Origin: CAWACC01 sp964390695
Lineage (GTDB): Bacteria > Chlamydiota > Chlamydiia > Chlamydiales > Parachlamydiaceae
Reading direction: 5' to 3'
NCBI GenBank assembly: GCA_964390695.1
Contig: CAYMKI010000068.1
Coordinates: forward strand, 1-15,503
DNA: 15,503 bases
Shown here: positions 1-7,593 of the stretch, one piece after another
Layout of the letters: each line of letters opens with the position of its first letter
Position numbering within the stretch: the stretch's first letter is position 1
Program-made: the position numbers and the translations under genes
The notes under the pieces: generated by a model
The model's input: only the letters and a program-made list of their open reading frames with translations
Database searches by the model: none
Told to the model about the DNA's origin: nothing

Positions 1-147
1 CTGCAAACCCGATAACCCGATATGCACTATCCCATCGAAACTGTCTAAATTTTTTTCTACTTCATGGGCATTTTCCACGACCAGATGGGCCAACTGCTGC
101 ATTCCTTTCATTTTAGTAAAATCATCTGTATTATTATTTACAGTCAT
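1..147 (-). CDS. Hypothetical protein, N-terminal 49 residues only
   Basis: The reverse strand is open from an ATG at 147-145 to the window edge, giving 49 residues that begin MTVNNNTDDFTKMKGMQQLA. The start is supported by a GGTGAGG ribosome-binding site at 150-156, a few bases upstream. The visible part is polar and rich in Asn, Asp, Glu and Met, with a likely helix (about residues 14-36, QQLAHLVVENAHEVEKNL) followed by a more hydrophobic stretch ending HIGLSGLQ. I do not recognise the family, and no signal peptide is visible. It lies downstream of the F-box-like gene on the same strand, 198 bp away across an AT-rich spacer, so it probably has its own promoter. The rest of the gene lies outside the window. 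Confidence 0.65.
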   Translation of the reverse strand, partial: MTVNNNTDDFTKMKGMQQLAHLVVENAHEVEKNLDSFDGIVHIGLSGLQ

Positions 148-149
148 AA

Positions 150-156
150 CCTCACC
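150..156 (-). promoter_or_regulatory. Ribosome-binding site of the left-edge gene
   Basis: On the minus strand GGTGAGG is followed by TT and then ATG at 147. Together with the open frame to the window edge it decides the start of the partial gene. Confidence 0.5.
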
Positions 157-223
157 ATTTATTTAATTAACATATAAATAATTAATTAGACCTATATTAT
201 TATTTTACTAAATTATTTAATTT

Positions 224-246
224 AAATAAATTTTTAAAATTTATTT
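224..246. repeat. 23-bp AT-only palindrome in the spacer upstream of the left-edge gene
   Basis: Two 11-base arms, AAATAAATTTT (224-234) and AAAATTTATTT (236-246), are exact reverse complements around a single central T at 235. The surrounding 160-290 region is almost entirely A and T. It lies between the end of the F-box-like gene and the start of the left-edge gene, so it may be an operator or a bend. AT-rich DNA produces such palindromes easily by chance. Confidence 0.5.
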
Positions 247-295
247 TTATTAAATCATAACGTATTAAATAATTATATTTAGGAGCTCATATTAC

Positions 296-311
296 AAAAC
301 CGCTGATGCGG
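296..311 (-). terminator. Weak intrinsic terminator candidate after the F-box-like gene
   Basis: Read on the minus strand, CCGC-ATCA-GCGG is followed directly by TTTT, about 35 bases after the stop codon at 346-348. The stem has four G-C pairs plus possible outer G-U pairs, and the T tract is short, so support is weak. It partly overlaps a 12-bp perfect palindrome, ATGCGGCCGCAT, at 306-317. Confidence 0.3.
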
Positions 312-345
312 CCGCATAACATGAGGATGAAAAAATCATGAAAAA

Positions 346-1299
346 TTATATCTGATCAAGGGAGACGTTGGGTTCAAAAGAGCTGCATGCGCAGACAAAA
401 CCGACAAACGGACGAGCAGACCCCACATCGTCGCCGACGAAAATCCCATCAGAGTTAAGCCCTATTAGAAAACTGGTTGAGTCTTTATTACCTTCTCTAG
501 AAACACGCAAGAGATTATCACAGCCATAGACACCAAGCTGTAACCATGCTGAATTTCCCATCTTTAGGTAGCTGAGTATGGCGCTAACGACTAAATCTAT
601 GGGCCGGGCCATGTGGATGATTTGTTTCGGATTTTCTCTGTATATTTTTCCAAAATTTTGCCTAGCAGACGCATCTGCCGCATAGGCTTTTCCATCTTCT
701 TCCCCAGCATAACTCTGCTGCTGCTCAAAACTCATATTATAGCCGACAACTTTTGTTGAGATGCATACCCAGTGGGGTTTGCGTAGAGCGGTCTTTTCTG
801 AGATAATATTTTTATCACTATAACAGGTAAAAAACCTGGGTATGTCGCCTATGCAGCCTGGGAACAATCTTTCGATAGCCGCTAGGCTATCTAAGGGGAT
901 GACTTCTTCTTGTTTATTTTCGTTCAGGAGTGTGACTTCCTGTGGGATGAAAGTCAACCAAGCGCCTTCTGCAATCTTTCGAAAAGCATTTCGAGGAATG
1001 CGGATTTCCGGGTCTATTTTAATAATCTTGAAGCGATCCTTCCACTCTTTTTCACCTGAGATCTGCGTTGTGTGTTCGCGCAGCATGTGCAAAAAACTGT
1101 GATCATCCGCCAGTGCCGCCCAGCTTTTGCAGACTAATGCCATAGTATCGAGATGCGTCACAGCAAGATTGAAAATTTGAAAACCTAAATCTCTGCAAAG
1201 ATATCTTCTGTCGCCAAAATTTATATTCTGAACTTCTTGAGGAAATTCTTTCGCGATTCGCTGCACATCCCGTTTCGAAACACTAGATATTTCATGCAT
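346..1299 (-). CDS. F-box-like domain hypothetical protein, possible host-directed effector
   Basis: The protein is about 317 residues from the ATG at 1299, which is preceded by GGAG seven bases upstream. An ATG at 1326 would add nine residues but has a poorer ribosome-binding site. The upstream TTG at 1350 overlaps a likely -10 box and is rejected. Residues about 34-74 resemble an F-box: LGFQIF, then LALVCKSW-like spacing (ALVCKSWAALADD) and FLHML. In eukaryotes F-box domains bind Skp1 in ubiquitin ligases, and intracellular bacteria use them in secreted effectors. The C-terminal half (PHWV near 175, QQQ near 193, KQIIHM near 225, SARPFVGFVCA near 294) is shared with the protein at the right edge of the window, so this is a paralogous family. 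No membrane segment or Sec signal is seen. That it is an effector is inference. Confidence 0.75.
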   Translation of the reverse strand: MHEISSVSKRDVQRIAKEFPQEVQNINFGDRRYLCRDLGFQIFNLAVTHLDTMALVCKSWAALADDHSFLHMLREHTTQISGEKEWKDRFKIIKIDPEIRIPRNAFRKIAEGAWLTFIPQEVTLLNENKQEEVIPLDSLAAIERLFPGCIGDIPRFFTCYSDKNIISEKTALRKPHWVCISTKVVGYNMSFEQQQSYAGEEDGKAYAADASARQNFGKIYRENPKQIIHMARPIDLVVSAILSYLKMGNSAWLQLGVYGCDNLLRVSREGNKDSTSFLIGLNSDGIFVGDDVGSARPFVGFVCACSSFEPNVSLDQI

Positions 1300-1342
1300 C
1301 TTATTTCTCCATACGTAGTGATCCATTCTTACTGAGGGCAAT

Positions 1343-1372
1343 ATTATCAATCAATGGCATTAAAAATTGCAA
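1343..1372 (-). promoter_or_regulatory. Putative sigma-70-type promoter of the F-box-like gene
   Basis: On the minus strand there is TTGCAA (1372-1367), an 18-base spacer and GATAAT (1348-1343). Transcription would start near 1336, leaving about 37 bases of leader before the ATG at 1299. This is consensus matching only. Confidence 0.4.
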
Positions 1373-1398
1373 TAACAGAACTATTTTTAATATTTTAG

Positions 1399-1427
1399 TT
1401 GTTATATTCCTCTTCGGCCATTATACT
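1399..1427 (+). promoter_or_regulatory. Putative sigma-70-type promoter of the CDP-sugar operon
   Basis: TTGTTA (1399-1404), an exact 17-base spacer and TATACT (1422-1427) lie just upstream of rfbF. Transcription would start near 1434, giving a leader of about 16 bases that carries the ribosome-binding site AGGAG (1438-1442). The promoter overlaps the in-frame TTG at 1399, which argues that translation starts at the ATG at 1450 instead. It is back-to-back with the promoter of the F-box-like gene. Confidence 0.55.
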
Positions 1428-1449
1428 CCCACAGCTGAGGAGAAACTGT

Positions 1450-2301
1450 ATGCACGCGTTACACTCAATACCCGTTTTTATTTTATGCGGCGGACTGGGA
1501 ACCAGAATCAAGGAAGAGACAGAATTTCGCCCTAAACCCATGGTGCCTGTGGGCAATCGCCCCATTTTGTGGCACATCATGCATCTATACCGCCGTTATG
1601 GTTTCAGGAAGTTTATTTTGTGTACGGGATTTAAATCCGAAGTGATCAAATCGTATTTTCTCAACTACGCTTCTTTAAACAGCGATTTTACTATCGACTT
1701 AAAAACCAACCACTTGACTGTCCATTCGATTGATCACGAAGAGGATTGGGAAGTCACCGTCGCATATACTGGCGAAAACACGATGACCGGTGCGCGCATA
1801 GCTCTGGCAGCGGAAAAATACCTCGGCTCAGCCGAACATGCCGCTGTTACCTATGGAGATGGACTTGCCAATGTCAACATACGGCAGGAATTTGAGTTTC
1901 ACCTTAAACACGGCCGAATTGGCACCGTCTTAGGCGTGAATCCCCCCTCGCGCTTCGGGGAATTGGTTTTGGACAAAAACGAAGTGGTGGGATTTGCCGA
2001 AAAACCGGAATTCAAAGAAAACTGGATCAACGGCGGATTTTTCTTTTTCCAACGTGATTTTTTCCACCACTATCTCTCTAAAGAAGAAAGCTGTGTCTTA
2101 GAAAGGGCCCCGCTGACTCAGCTGGCTGAAGATCGTCAACTCACAGTATATAAGCATCATGGATTTTGGGCGTGTATGGATACCCAAAGAGATCGCGATC
2201 ACTTAAATCAGCTATGGCAGAGCGGGCAAGCTCCCTGGGCAGCGCCTTTTGAATTTATCCACCCAGAACCCATCTTGAAATCGCATGCACCCACCCCTTA
2301 A
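1450..2301 (+). CDS. rfbF: Glucose-1-phosphate cytidylyltransferase (CDP-glucose pyrophosphorylase)
   Basis: This 283-residue enzyme joins CTP and glucose-1-phosphate to give CDP-glucose and pyrophosphate, the first step of CDP-6-deoxysugar synthesis in the cytoplasm. The nucleotidyltransferase signature is clear: LCGGLGTRI (residues 12-20), then EET and RPKPMVPVG (27-35) with the lysine of PKP. The metal/substrate segment TYGDGL and the family-typical ENWINGGFFFF, ERAPL and GFWACMDTQRD blocks follow. The start at 1450 is chosen for AGGAG seven bases upstream; a TTG at 1399 would add 17 residues unlike the family and lies in the promoter. The C-terminal tail after the catalytic domain is slightly longer than in typical RfbF. 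It is the first gene of a four-gene operon and overlaps rfbG by 17 bases. Confidence 0.95.
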   Translation: MHALHSIPVFILCGGLGTRIKEETEFRPKPMVPVGNRPILWHIMHLYRRYGFRKFILCTGFKSEVIKSYFLNYASLNSDFTIDLKTNHLTVHSIDHEEDWEVTVAYTGENTMTGARIALAAEKYLGSAEHAAVTYGDGLANVNIRQEFEFHLKHGRIGTVLGVNPPSRFGELVLDKNEVVGFAEKPEFKENWINGGFFFFQRDFFHHYLSKEESCVLERAPLTQLAEDRQLTVYKHHGFWACMDTQRDRDHLNQLWQSGQAPWAAPFEFIHPEPILKSHAPTP

Positions 2302-3391
2302 TGCCATCTTTAAAGGAAAAACCGTCTTCATCACCGGCCACACAGGATTCAAGGGATCTTGGCTGAGCATCTGGCTGCGAGAACTAGGTGCTCATGTGGT
2401 GGGCTATAGCTTGGCCCCACCCACCCGTCCAAGCCACTTTGAGTTGGCTGGGCTGCAAGACAAAGTAGTTTCTATAAACGGCGACATAAAAGACTTGCCC
2501 CACCTAAAACATAGCCTGCAACAATACAACCCGGACATTGTCATCCACTTAGCAGCCCAAGCCCTGGTCATACATTCCTATGAAAACCCGCATGAAAGCT
2601 TTGAAGTAAATGTCATGGGTACAGTGAATATTTTAGAGGCTGCCAGAGAATGTCCAAGCGTAAAAGGCATCGTATGCGTCACGACCGATAAATGCTACGA
2701 AAACAATGAGTGGCTGTGGGGATACCGCGAAAATGACCGTTTGGGAGGCTCGGATCCATATAGCGCCAGCAAGGCCATGGCCGAATTAGCCATCCATGCT
2801 TACCGGAGCTCCTATCCTTCAGCCCCCTTGATTGCCTCCGTTCGAGCCGGCAATGTGATCGGCGGGGGAGATTTTTCCGCCTACCGTTTATTGCCGGATA
2901 TCGCAAAAGCCTTGATGCAAGAACAAACGATAAAAATCCGAAATCCCCGCAGCATCCGTCCTTGGTTGCATGTGCTGGACTGCCTGTATGCCTACCTGCT
3001 TGTAGCTGCCAAGTTATTAAACCGAGAGAGAGACGCAGCCCAAGCCTGGAACTTCGGTCCCAAGGAAACCACCGGCATCTCCGTGGAGAACATCGTAGAA
3101 AAATCCATAGAAGCCTGGGGCAAAGGGTCGTGGATGACAGAAGACATGGCCGAACCAGCTAAAGAGATGGGATGCTTGCGCTTGAACTGGGACAAAGCCT
3201 CTCATCTTTTGCCGTGGAGTCCGCAGTACACATGGCAACAAGCAATACAAAATACCCTGGAATGGTTCAAGGCGTATGCATCCGCGCAGCAGGCAAACAC
3301 GTCTGCAGATATATACGCCTTTAGCGTCGGGCAAATAAAAGAGTATAGCCTGGGTATTACCAACGGTATTATAAGTAGAAAAACCCTATGA
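2285..3391 (+). CDS. rfbG: CDP-glucose 4,6-dehydratase
   Basis: This 368-residue extended short-chain dehydrogenase is expected to convert CDP-glucose to CDP-4-keto-6-deoxyglucose using bound NAD. The Rossmann motif is ITGHTGFKGSW (residues 16-26), with the GHTGFKGSWL form characteristic of RfbG. Also present are HLAAQALV (88-95), TTDKCYEN (133-140) and the catalytic YSASK (Y159, K163) following GGSDP. A GNVIGGGD block and RPWLHV segment, typical of sugar-nucleotide SDRs, follow. The length is close to the family norm of about 360. The start at 2285 lies inside the end of rfbF, has no strong ribosome-binding site and probably depends on translational coupling. The stop overlaps the next start (ATGA at 3388-3391). 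Confidence 0.95.
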   Translation: MHPPLNAIFKGKTVFITGHTGFKGSWLSIWLRELGAHVVGYSLAPPTRPSHFELAGLQDKVVSINGDIKDLPHLKHSLQQYNPDIVIHLAAQALVIHSYENPHESFEVNVMGTVNILEAARECPSVKGIVCVTTDKCYENNEWLWGYRENDRLGGSDPYSASKAMAELAIHAYRSSYPSAPLIASVRAGNVIGGGDFSAYRLLPDIAKALMQEQTIKIRNPRSIRPWLHVLDCLYAYLLVAAKLLNRERDAAQAWNFGPKETTGISVENIVEKSIEAWGKGSWMTEDMAEPAKEMGCLRLNWDKASHLLPWSPQYTWQQAIQNTLEWFKAYASAQQANTSADIYAFSVGQIKEYSLGITNGIISRKTL

Positions 3392-3933
3392 AATTTCATG
3401 CACTGCCCTTGAAAGGATCATACTTAATCGAACAATCACCTCATTGCGATGAACGTGGATTCTTTGCTCGCGCCTTTTGCCAGGAAGCCTTTGCCTCACA
3501 GGGGTTGCATACTGAATATGTGCAGATGAATAATTCTTTAAGCCACAAGAAGGGCACCTTACGAGGACTACACTACCAACTCGGGCCCATGGAAGAAGTC
3601 AAGTTGGTGCGATGCATTCAGGGGAGCATCTATGATGTGATTGTGGATATACGTCCGGAATCTCCTACATTTGGATTGTCCTATGGGGCTATACTCTCGG
3701 CTGAAAACAGAACCATGATGTATGTTCCCAAGGGCTTTGCGCATGGTTTTTTGACTCTGAGCGATACCGCCGAAACGTTTTATATGGTATCTCAGTATTA
3801 TTCCAAGCCTCTAGAAAGAGGAATCCGTTGGAACGATCCTTTCTTCCATATCGATTGGCCTATATCACCTAGCATTATCTCGGAGAGAGATCGTTCCCAT
3901 CCCGATTTTAGCTTACGCATGGATCCTGTATGA
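3388..3933 (+). CDS. rfbC: RmlC-like 3,5-epimerase of a nucleotide 4-keto-6-deoxysugar
   Basis: This 181-residue cupin-fold protein belongs to the dTDP-4-dehydrorhamnose 3,5-epimerase family. It shows DERGFF (residues 21-26), QMNNSLSHKKGTLRGLHYQ (47-64) with the catalytic-base His at about 62, FAHGF (117-121), the Tyr at about 132 in the segment ETFYMVSQYY, and ISERDRSHP with Asp at about 168. All the residues normally used for C3/C5 proton exchange are therefore present. Its neighbours make CDP-4-keto-6-deoxyglucose rather than the dTDP sugar, so the likely substrate is the CDP sugar. That is inference from context, and epimerization at one or both carbons cannot be read from sequence. It starts inside the rfbG stop (ATGA) and overlaps the next gene the same way, suggesting translational coupling. 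Confidence 0.88.
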   Translation: MKFHALPLKGSYLIEQSPHCDERGFFARAFCQEAFASQGLHTEYVQMNNSLSHKKGTLRGLHYQLGPMEEVKLVRCIQGSIYDVIVDIRPESPTFGLSYGAILSAENRTMMYVPKGFAHGFLTLSDTAETFYMVSQYYSKPLERGIRWNDPFFHIDWPISPSIISERDRSHPDFSLRMDPV

Positions 3934-4856
3934 AGATCTTGTTTTCTGGAGGAAGTTCTTTTACAGGCATGTGGTTTATTCAAGCTTTGTCTCAAGCTGG
4001 CCATCACGTCCTGGCAACCTTTCAAAAGCCACTGGAAAGATATCAAGGCGTGCGATCAGATCGCCTGCACAAAGCTTTGGCATGCTGCACACCTATATTT
4101 AACTGTTCATTTGGACATGAGCGATTTCTAAAACTGATTGAAGAACAGCCTATTGATATCTACTGCCACCATGCGGCCGAAGTCACTAACTACAAGGCTG
4201 CCGATTTTGATGTCCTCAAAGCCGTGAACAGTAACACCTATAACATAAAAGCCGTATTAAAAGCCCTCAAACAGGGGGGATGCAATAAGATAGTTTTAAC
4301 AGGATCGGTCTTTGAACAAAATGAGGGCCTAGGCAGCCATGGATTGAGAGCTGTATCTGCATACGGGCTATCCAAGGGAATTACAGCAGACATATTTCGC
4401 TATTACTGCGAGCACGAAAACCTACCCTTAGGCAAATTTGTCATCGCCAATCCATTTGGACCTTATGAAGAAGAGCGCTTTACCACATATTTAATCAAGA
4501 CATGGAAATCGGGACGCCCGGCAAGGGTGGCTTCGCCAGACTATGTGCGAGATAATATCCATGTGTCCTTGCTTTCTAAGGCCTATGTATATTTTATGGA
4601 AAAGCTCGATGCATCCGCTTCGTTCTCAAAATACAATCCTAGCGGATATGCGGGCACACAAAAAGAGTTTGCTGAACGCTTTGCCTGCGAAATGCGATCC
4701 AGGCTCAACATTGCCTGTGACTTAGAGTATGCCAAACAAACCGATTTTTCAGAGCCGCTCATCAGAGTTAACAGCGATGCCGTAGATCCTGTCGCTTTGC
4801 ACTGGAATGAGGTACAGGCGTGGGATGAGCTCGCTGCCTATTATCAAGGTCTATAA
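3930..4856 (+). CDS. NAD(P)-dependent SDR, probable CDP-4-keto-6-deoxyhexose reductase/epimerase
   Basis: This is a 308-residue extended short-chain dehydrogenase/reductase. The N-terminal cofactor motif is FSGGSSFTG (residues 5-13), a variant of GxxGxxG with serine replacing a usual glycine. HHAAEV (80-85) matches the NAD-epimerase core, TGSVFEQ (124-130) supplies the catalytic Ser, and YGLSK gives Tyr145 and Lys149. ANPFGPYEEERF is a substrate-loop block typical of sugar-nucleotide SDRs. As the last gene of the operon it probably reduces the 4-keto group of the epimerized CDP sugar, ending the pathway; this is inferred from position. An epimerase role is the alternative. It starts in an ATGA overlap with the epimerase gene, and its last 6 bases overlap the end of the convergent kdpD. 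Confidence 0.85.
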   Translation: MKILFSGGSSFTGMWFIQALSQAGHHVLATFQKPLERYQGVRSDRLHKALACCTPIFNCSFGHERFLKLIEEQPIDIYCHHAAEVTNYKAADFDVLKAVNSNTYNIKAVLKALKQGGCNKIVLTGSVFEQNEGLGSHGLRAVSAYGLSKGITADIFRYYCEHENLPLGKFVIANPFGPYEEERFTTYLIKTWKSGRPARVASPDYVRDNIHVSLLSKAYVYFMEKLDASASFSKYNPSGYAGTQKEFAERFACEMRSRLNIACDLEYAKQTDFSEPLIRVNSDAVDPVALHWNEVQAWDELAAYYQGL

Positions 4857-7543
4857 CTTGCGTAGTTTGTGCGGCTTGTCCAAAGGCAACTGCTTCAATG
4901 GCAGGAGCAAATAAAACTCCGAGCCGCCGCCGCTGCGGTTTTTGGCTTCGAGCCTCCCATGATGTAGCTCAGCTATGGCCTTAGCGATGGGCAATCCCAA
5001 TCCAATTCCCTCCGCAGATCCTCCCGGAACCTTATAAAATTTTTGAAACACGGTATGCAACAAGTCCTCCGGAATACCTTGGCCTTGATCTTTGACGGCT
5101 AGCCGCAGATAATCGCCTTCAATTTTTCCTTCGATTTCAATGCTAGACCCCTGAGGAGAGTAATTGGCTGCATTCAACAACAAATTGCACAACAGGATTT
5201 CTAACAAGGAAAAATCAAAAGTAATTAGGGGAAGATCTGCAGGAATAGATAAGATCATTTTATGCTGGCTCAATGTCTTCTTCAATGTCGCCAAGCAAAT
5301 TTCGACCAGTTCCGGCACACTATTCAGCTCGGCTTTGACGGAAAAAAAGCCCTCGCCTATTTGAGCCATCAGCAGGATATTTTCCACAAAGCGGCTCAAG
5401 TTTTCGGATGAATTTTCGATTTGTGTCAAAGATGGCTCCTGGACAGGCATCAAAGTCTTATTGCTTTTAAGNNNNNNNNNNTAAGATGTTGCACAGCATT
5501 TTTGATAGAAATGAGAGGCGTTTTTATCTCATCGGAGATGGAATTAAAGAGCGTCTGATGCAGTTTTTCGATTTTTTGTTTATATTCCTTCTGCCGGGCG
5601 CGTTCATCCGAATAATACCTTTCCAAGTAATATCCCAGCTGTTGCGAGATCGTGTGGATGATGTTCATCTCTTCAATGGTCAAGTTATTTTGGATATTTT
5701 GAGGCTTGAAGCAAAGCACACCAAAAGTTTCGCTATATCCTTTGATGGGCAAGTACACACGTGACACCGATGGCAGCGTCTCCGTTCCCCAACCTGCCTC
5801 TTTTCCATTTTCAAAGCACCAGATGGCCACGCTTCTTTCCTTTTCATCCAAGGTGGCTAATTCCAAAGGAATCTGCAGTTTGTCATCCTGGTCCTTGATG
5901 ATCACGTCGCATTCACCTTTAAGCAGACTTCCTACTCTTTCATTGATGGCTTTAAAGGCTTGCTCGTTAGATCTCGCGCTGGCAATAGCCCGCACAATCT
6001 CATAGATGGCTTGGGATTTTTCTTCGCGCTGCTGCAGTAAGATTTCCCTTTCCTTAACCCGGCCGGTCAACATGCCCGTCACCATCGCGGTGGAAAAATA
6101 CATTAGGACATAGATGATCTCGCTCCAATCATATTTGGCCGATGTTTGTGTATTTAAGACGTAAATGGTATTCCACAAGAGACTGCTTAAGCCGGCTGCA
6201 TAGAGCAGAGGGCCTCGCGAATAGAATAAGGAACCCACCAATATCAGCAATATGTAAGAAAAGCCGATCGTTTTAAATCCTATCTGATAGACGATATAGC
6301 TATTGAAAAGAGACAAAAGCACGATCAGCAGTGTGATCACCACGTAGTCTGACAATTGGCTGGTGATGAGGCGCAAGCGTTTAGACTTGCGTTTGCCAAT
6401 GTCATAGGGCTGATGGATAATGTGAATGTCGATATCTGTAAGGCCTCGGGTCAGCCTATCCACAATAGACCCACCCCTTAAAAATTCAAATAACGAAGCT
6501 TGTGGAGACCTCCCAACTACTACTTGCGTGACTTTTTTGTACTTGGCAATTCTTCCCAAAGCTCCCGTGATATCTGGATCGATCACGGTGATGACTTCAG
6601 CTCCTAGGTTTCTGGCTAAGGCTAGGTTTTTAGCCAACATAGCACTTTCCTCTTCGTCCAAATGCGCTCCATTGTCTACATACACAGCTAGCCAGGGACA
6701 GTCCAAGCGAAATGCTCGACGGCGTGTGCTGCGAATTAAATAATGTGAATTAGGATGCGAACTCACGGCCACCATGAGTTTTTCATGCGTGGTCCATTTT
6801 TTCGAATATTCCCCGGTAACAATTAGGCCATGAAGATCATGGTCGACTTTTTCAGCCGTAAAGCGCAGGGCAATCTCCCTCAATGCGGTGAGGTTGTCTT
6901 CGCGGAAAAAATTTTGGGCAGCCAATGCGGATTGATCTCCCAAATACACCTTGCCCTCCTTGAGTCTTTTGAGAAGGTCGGCCGGTGCGATATCTATCAA
7001 TTCGATCTGCGAAGCCCTTTCTAGGATGAGATCAGGCACCGTTTCGCGAATGCTGATCCCTGTAATGCTTTCGACGAGGTCCTTTCTGCTTTCGATATGC
7101 TGTACATTCAAGGTAGTATAGACATCGATCCCGGCATCGAGGATTTCCAGCACATCTTGCCAGCGCTTAGGATGCCGCGATCCGGGAATATTGGAATGCG
7201 CCAATTCATCCACTAGAACTAAATTGGGTTTCAACTTTAGGATTTCATCCAAGTCCATTTCTTCAAACACCGTATCTCTGTAGGCGATTTTCTTTAGGGG
7301 GATGACCTTCAGGCCTTCTAGAAGTTTAGCTGTTTCCACACGACCATGGGTATTGATCACACCGACCACCAGATTTTCGCCATCCCGCTGTTTTTGTTGC
7401 GCGGATTCCAGCATGGCATATGTTTTGCCCACGCCGGCGGACATGCCGAAAAATATTTTGAGTTTACCGCTTTTGCTGCGGCTTTCTTCCTGTTTGATTG
7501 CTGACAATATATCTTCGGGAGGGACTCTGTAATCTTCAATCAT
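4851..7543 (-). CDS. kdpD: KdpD-type sensor histidine kinase, interrupted by an assembly gap; phospho-acceptor His replaced by Asp
   Basis: The family is an inner-membrane potassium/turgor sensor that phosphorylates KdpE. The order is canonical: N-terminal KdpD domain with Walker A GMSAGVGKT (residues 33-41) and LVLVDELAHSN (108-118), a universal-stress-type domain (about 250-380), four membrane segments (about 400-490), a GAF-like region (about 510-640), a dimerization helix, and an ATPase domain with NLLLNAANYSP, DQGQGIP and GIGLGLPIAKA. Ten Ns (5472-5481) split it. The frame before the gap ends with one spare base and the part after is open right up to the gap, so a true gap of 2 bases (or 2 plus a multiple of 3) restores one protein. 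With 2 bases it is about 895 residues, like E. coli KdpD. In the H-box the sequence is SISDEIKTPL, Asp671 replacing His. The start ATG at 7543 has no strong ribosome-binding site. No kdpE or kdpABC is in the window. Confidence 0.93.
4924..4943 (+). terminator. Possible intrinsic terminator of the CDP-sugar operon, inside the end of kdpD
   Basis: A CCGC / GCGG stem (4927-4930 with 4935-4938, or 4924-4927 as the alternative left arm) is followed by five T residues (4939-4943), about 70 bases after the operon stop. It lies within the 3' coding part of the opposite-strand kinase gene. The stem is short, so this is only a candidate. Confidence 0.28.
5472..5481. other. Assembly gap of 10 Ns inside kdpD
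   Basis: Ten undetermined bases sit between residue 687 of the kinase and the segment LKSNKTLMPVQEPSL. The even run of 10 looks like a placeholder. Alignment spacing from the H-box to the helix-2 motif matches other KdpD proteins if almost nothing is missing, so this is a sequencing artefact and not a biological frameshift. Confidence 0.9.
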
Positions 7544-7593
7544 AGATAAACCAAAAAAATTAATATCCTTTATTTGATTTATGCAATTTTTTC

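Noticed and set aside
306..317. 12-bp palindrome ATGCGGCCGCAT as a cloning or engineered site
   Set aside because: It includes a NotI recognition sequence, but the flanks are ordinary native spacer and no vector sequence is present.
842..1102. 86-codon plus-strand ORF opposite the F-box-like gene
   Set aside because: It is antisense to a protein whose paralog at the right edge supports the minus strand as coding.
1399..1449. N-terminal extension of rfbF from the TTG at 1399
   Set aside because: The TTG lies in the -35 box of a good promoter, the extra residues do not fit the family, and ATG 1450 has AGGAG at proper spacing.
4851..5453. A separate 200-residue histidine-kinase ATPase gene next to a truncated KdpD
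   Set aside because: Its frame is open upstream to the N gap, its apparent start is TTG, and the two halves join into one standard-length KdpD. The split is an assembly artefact.
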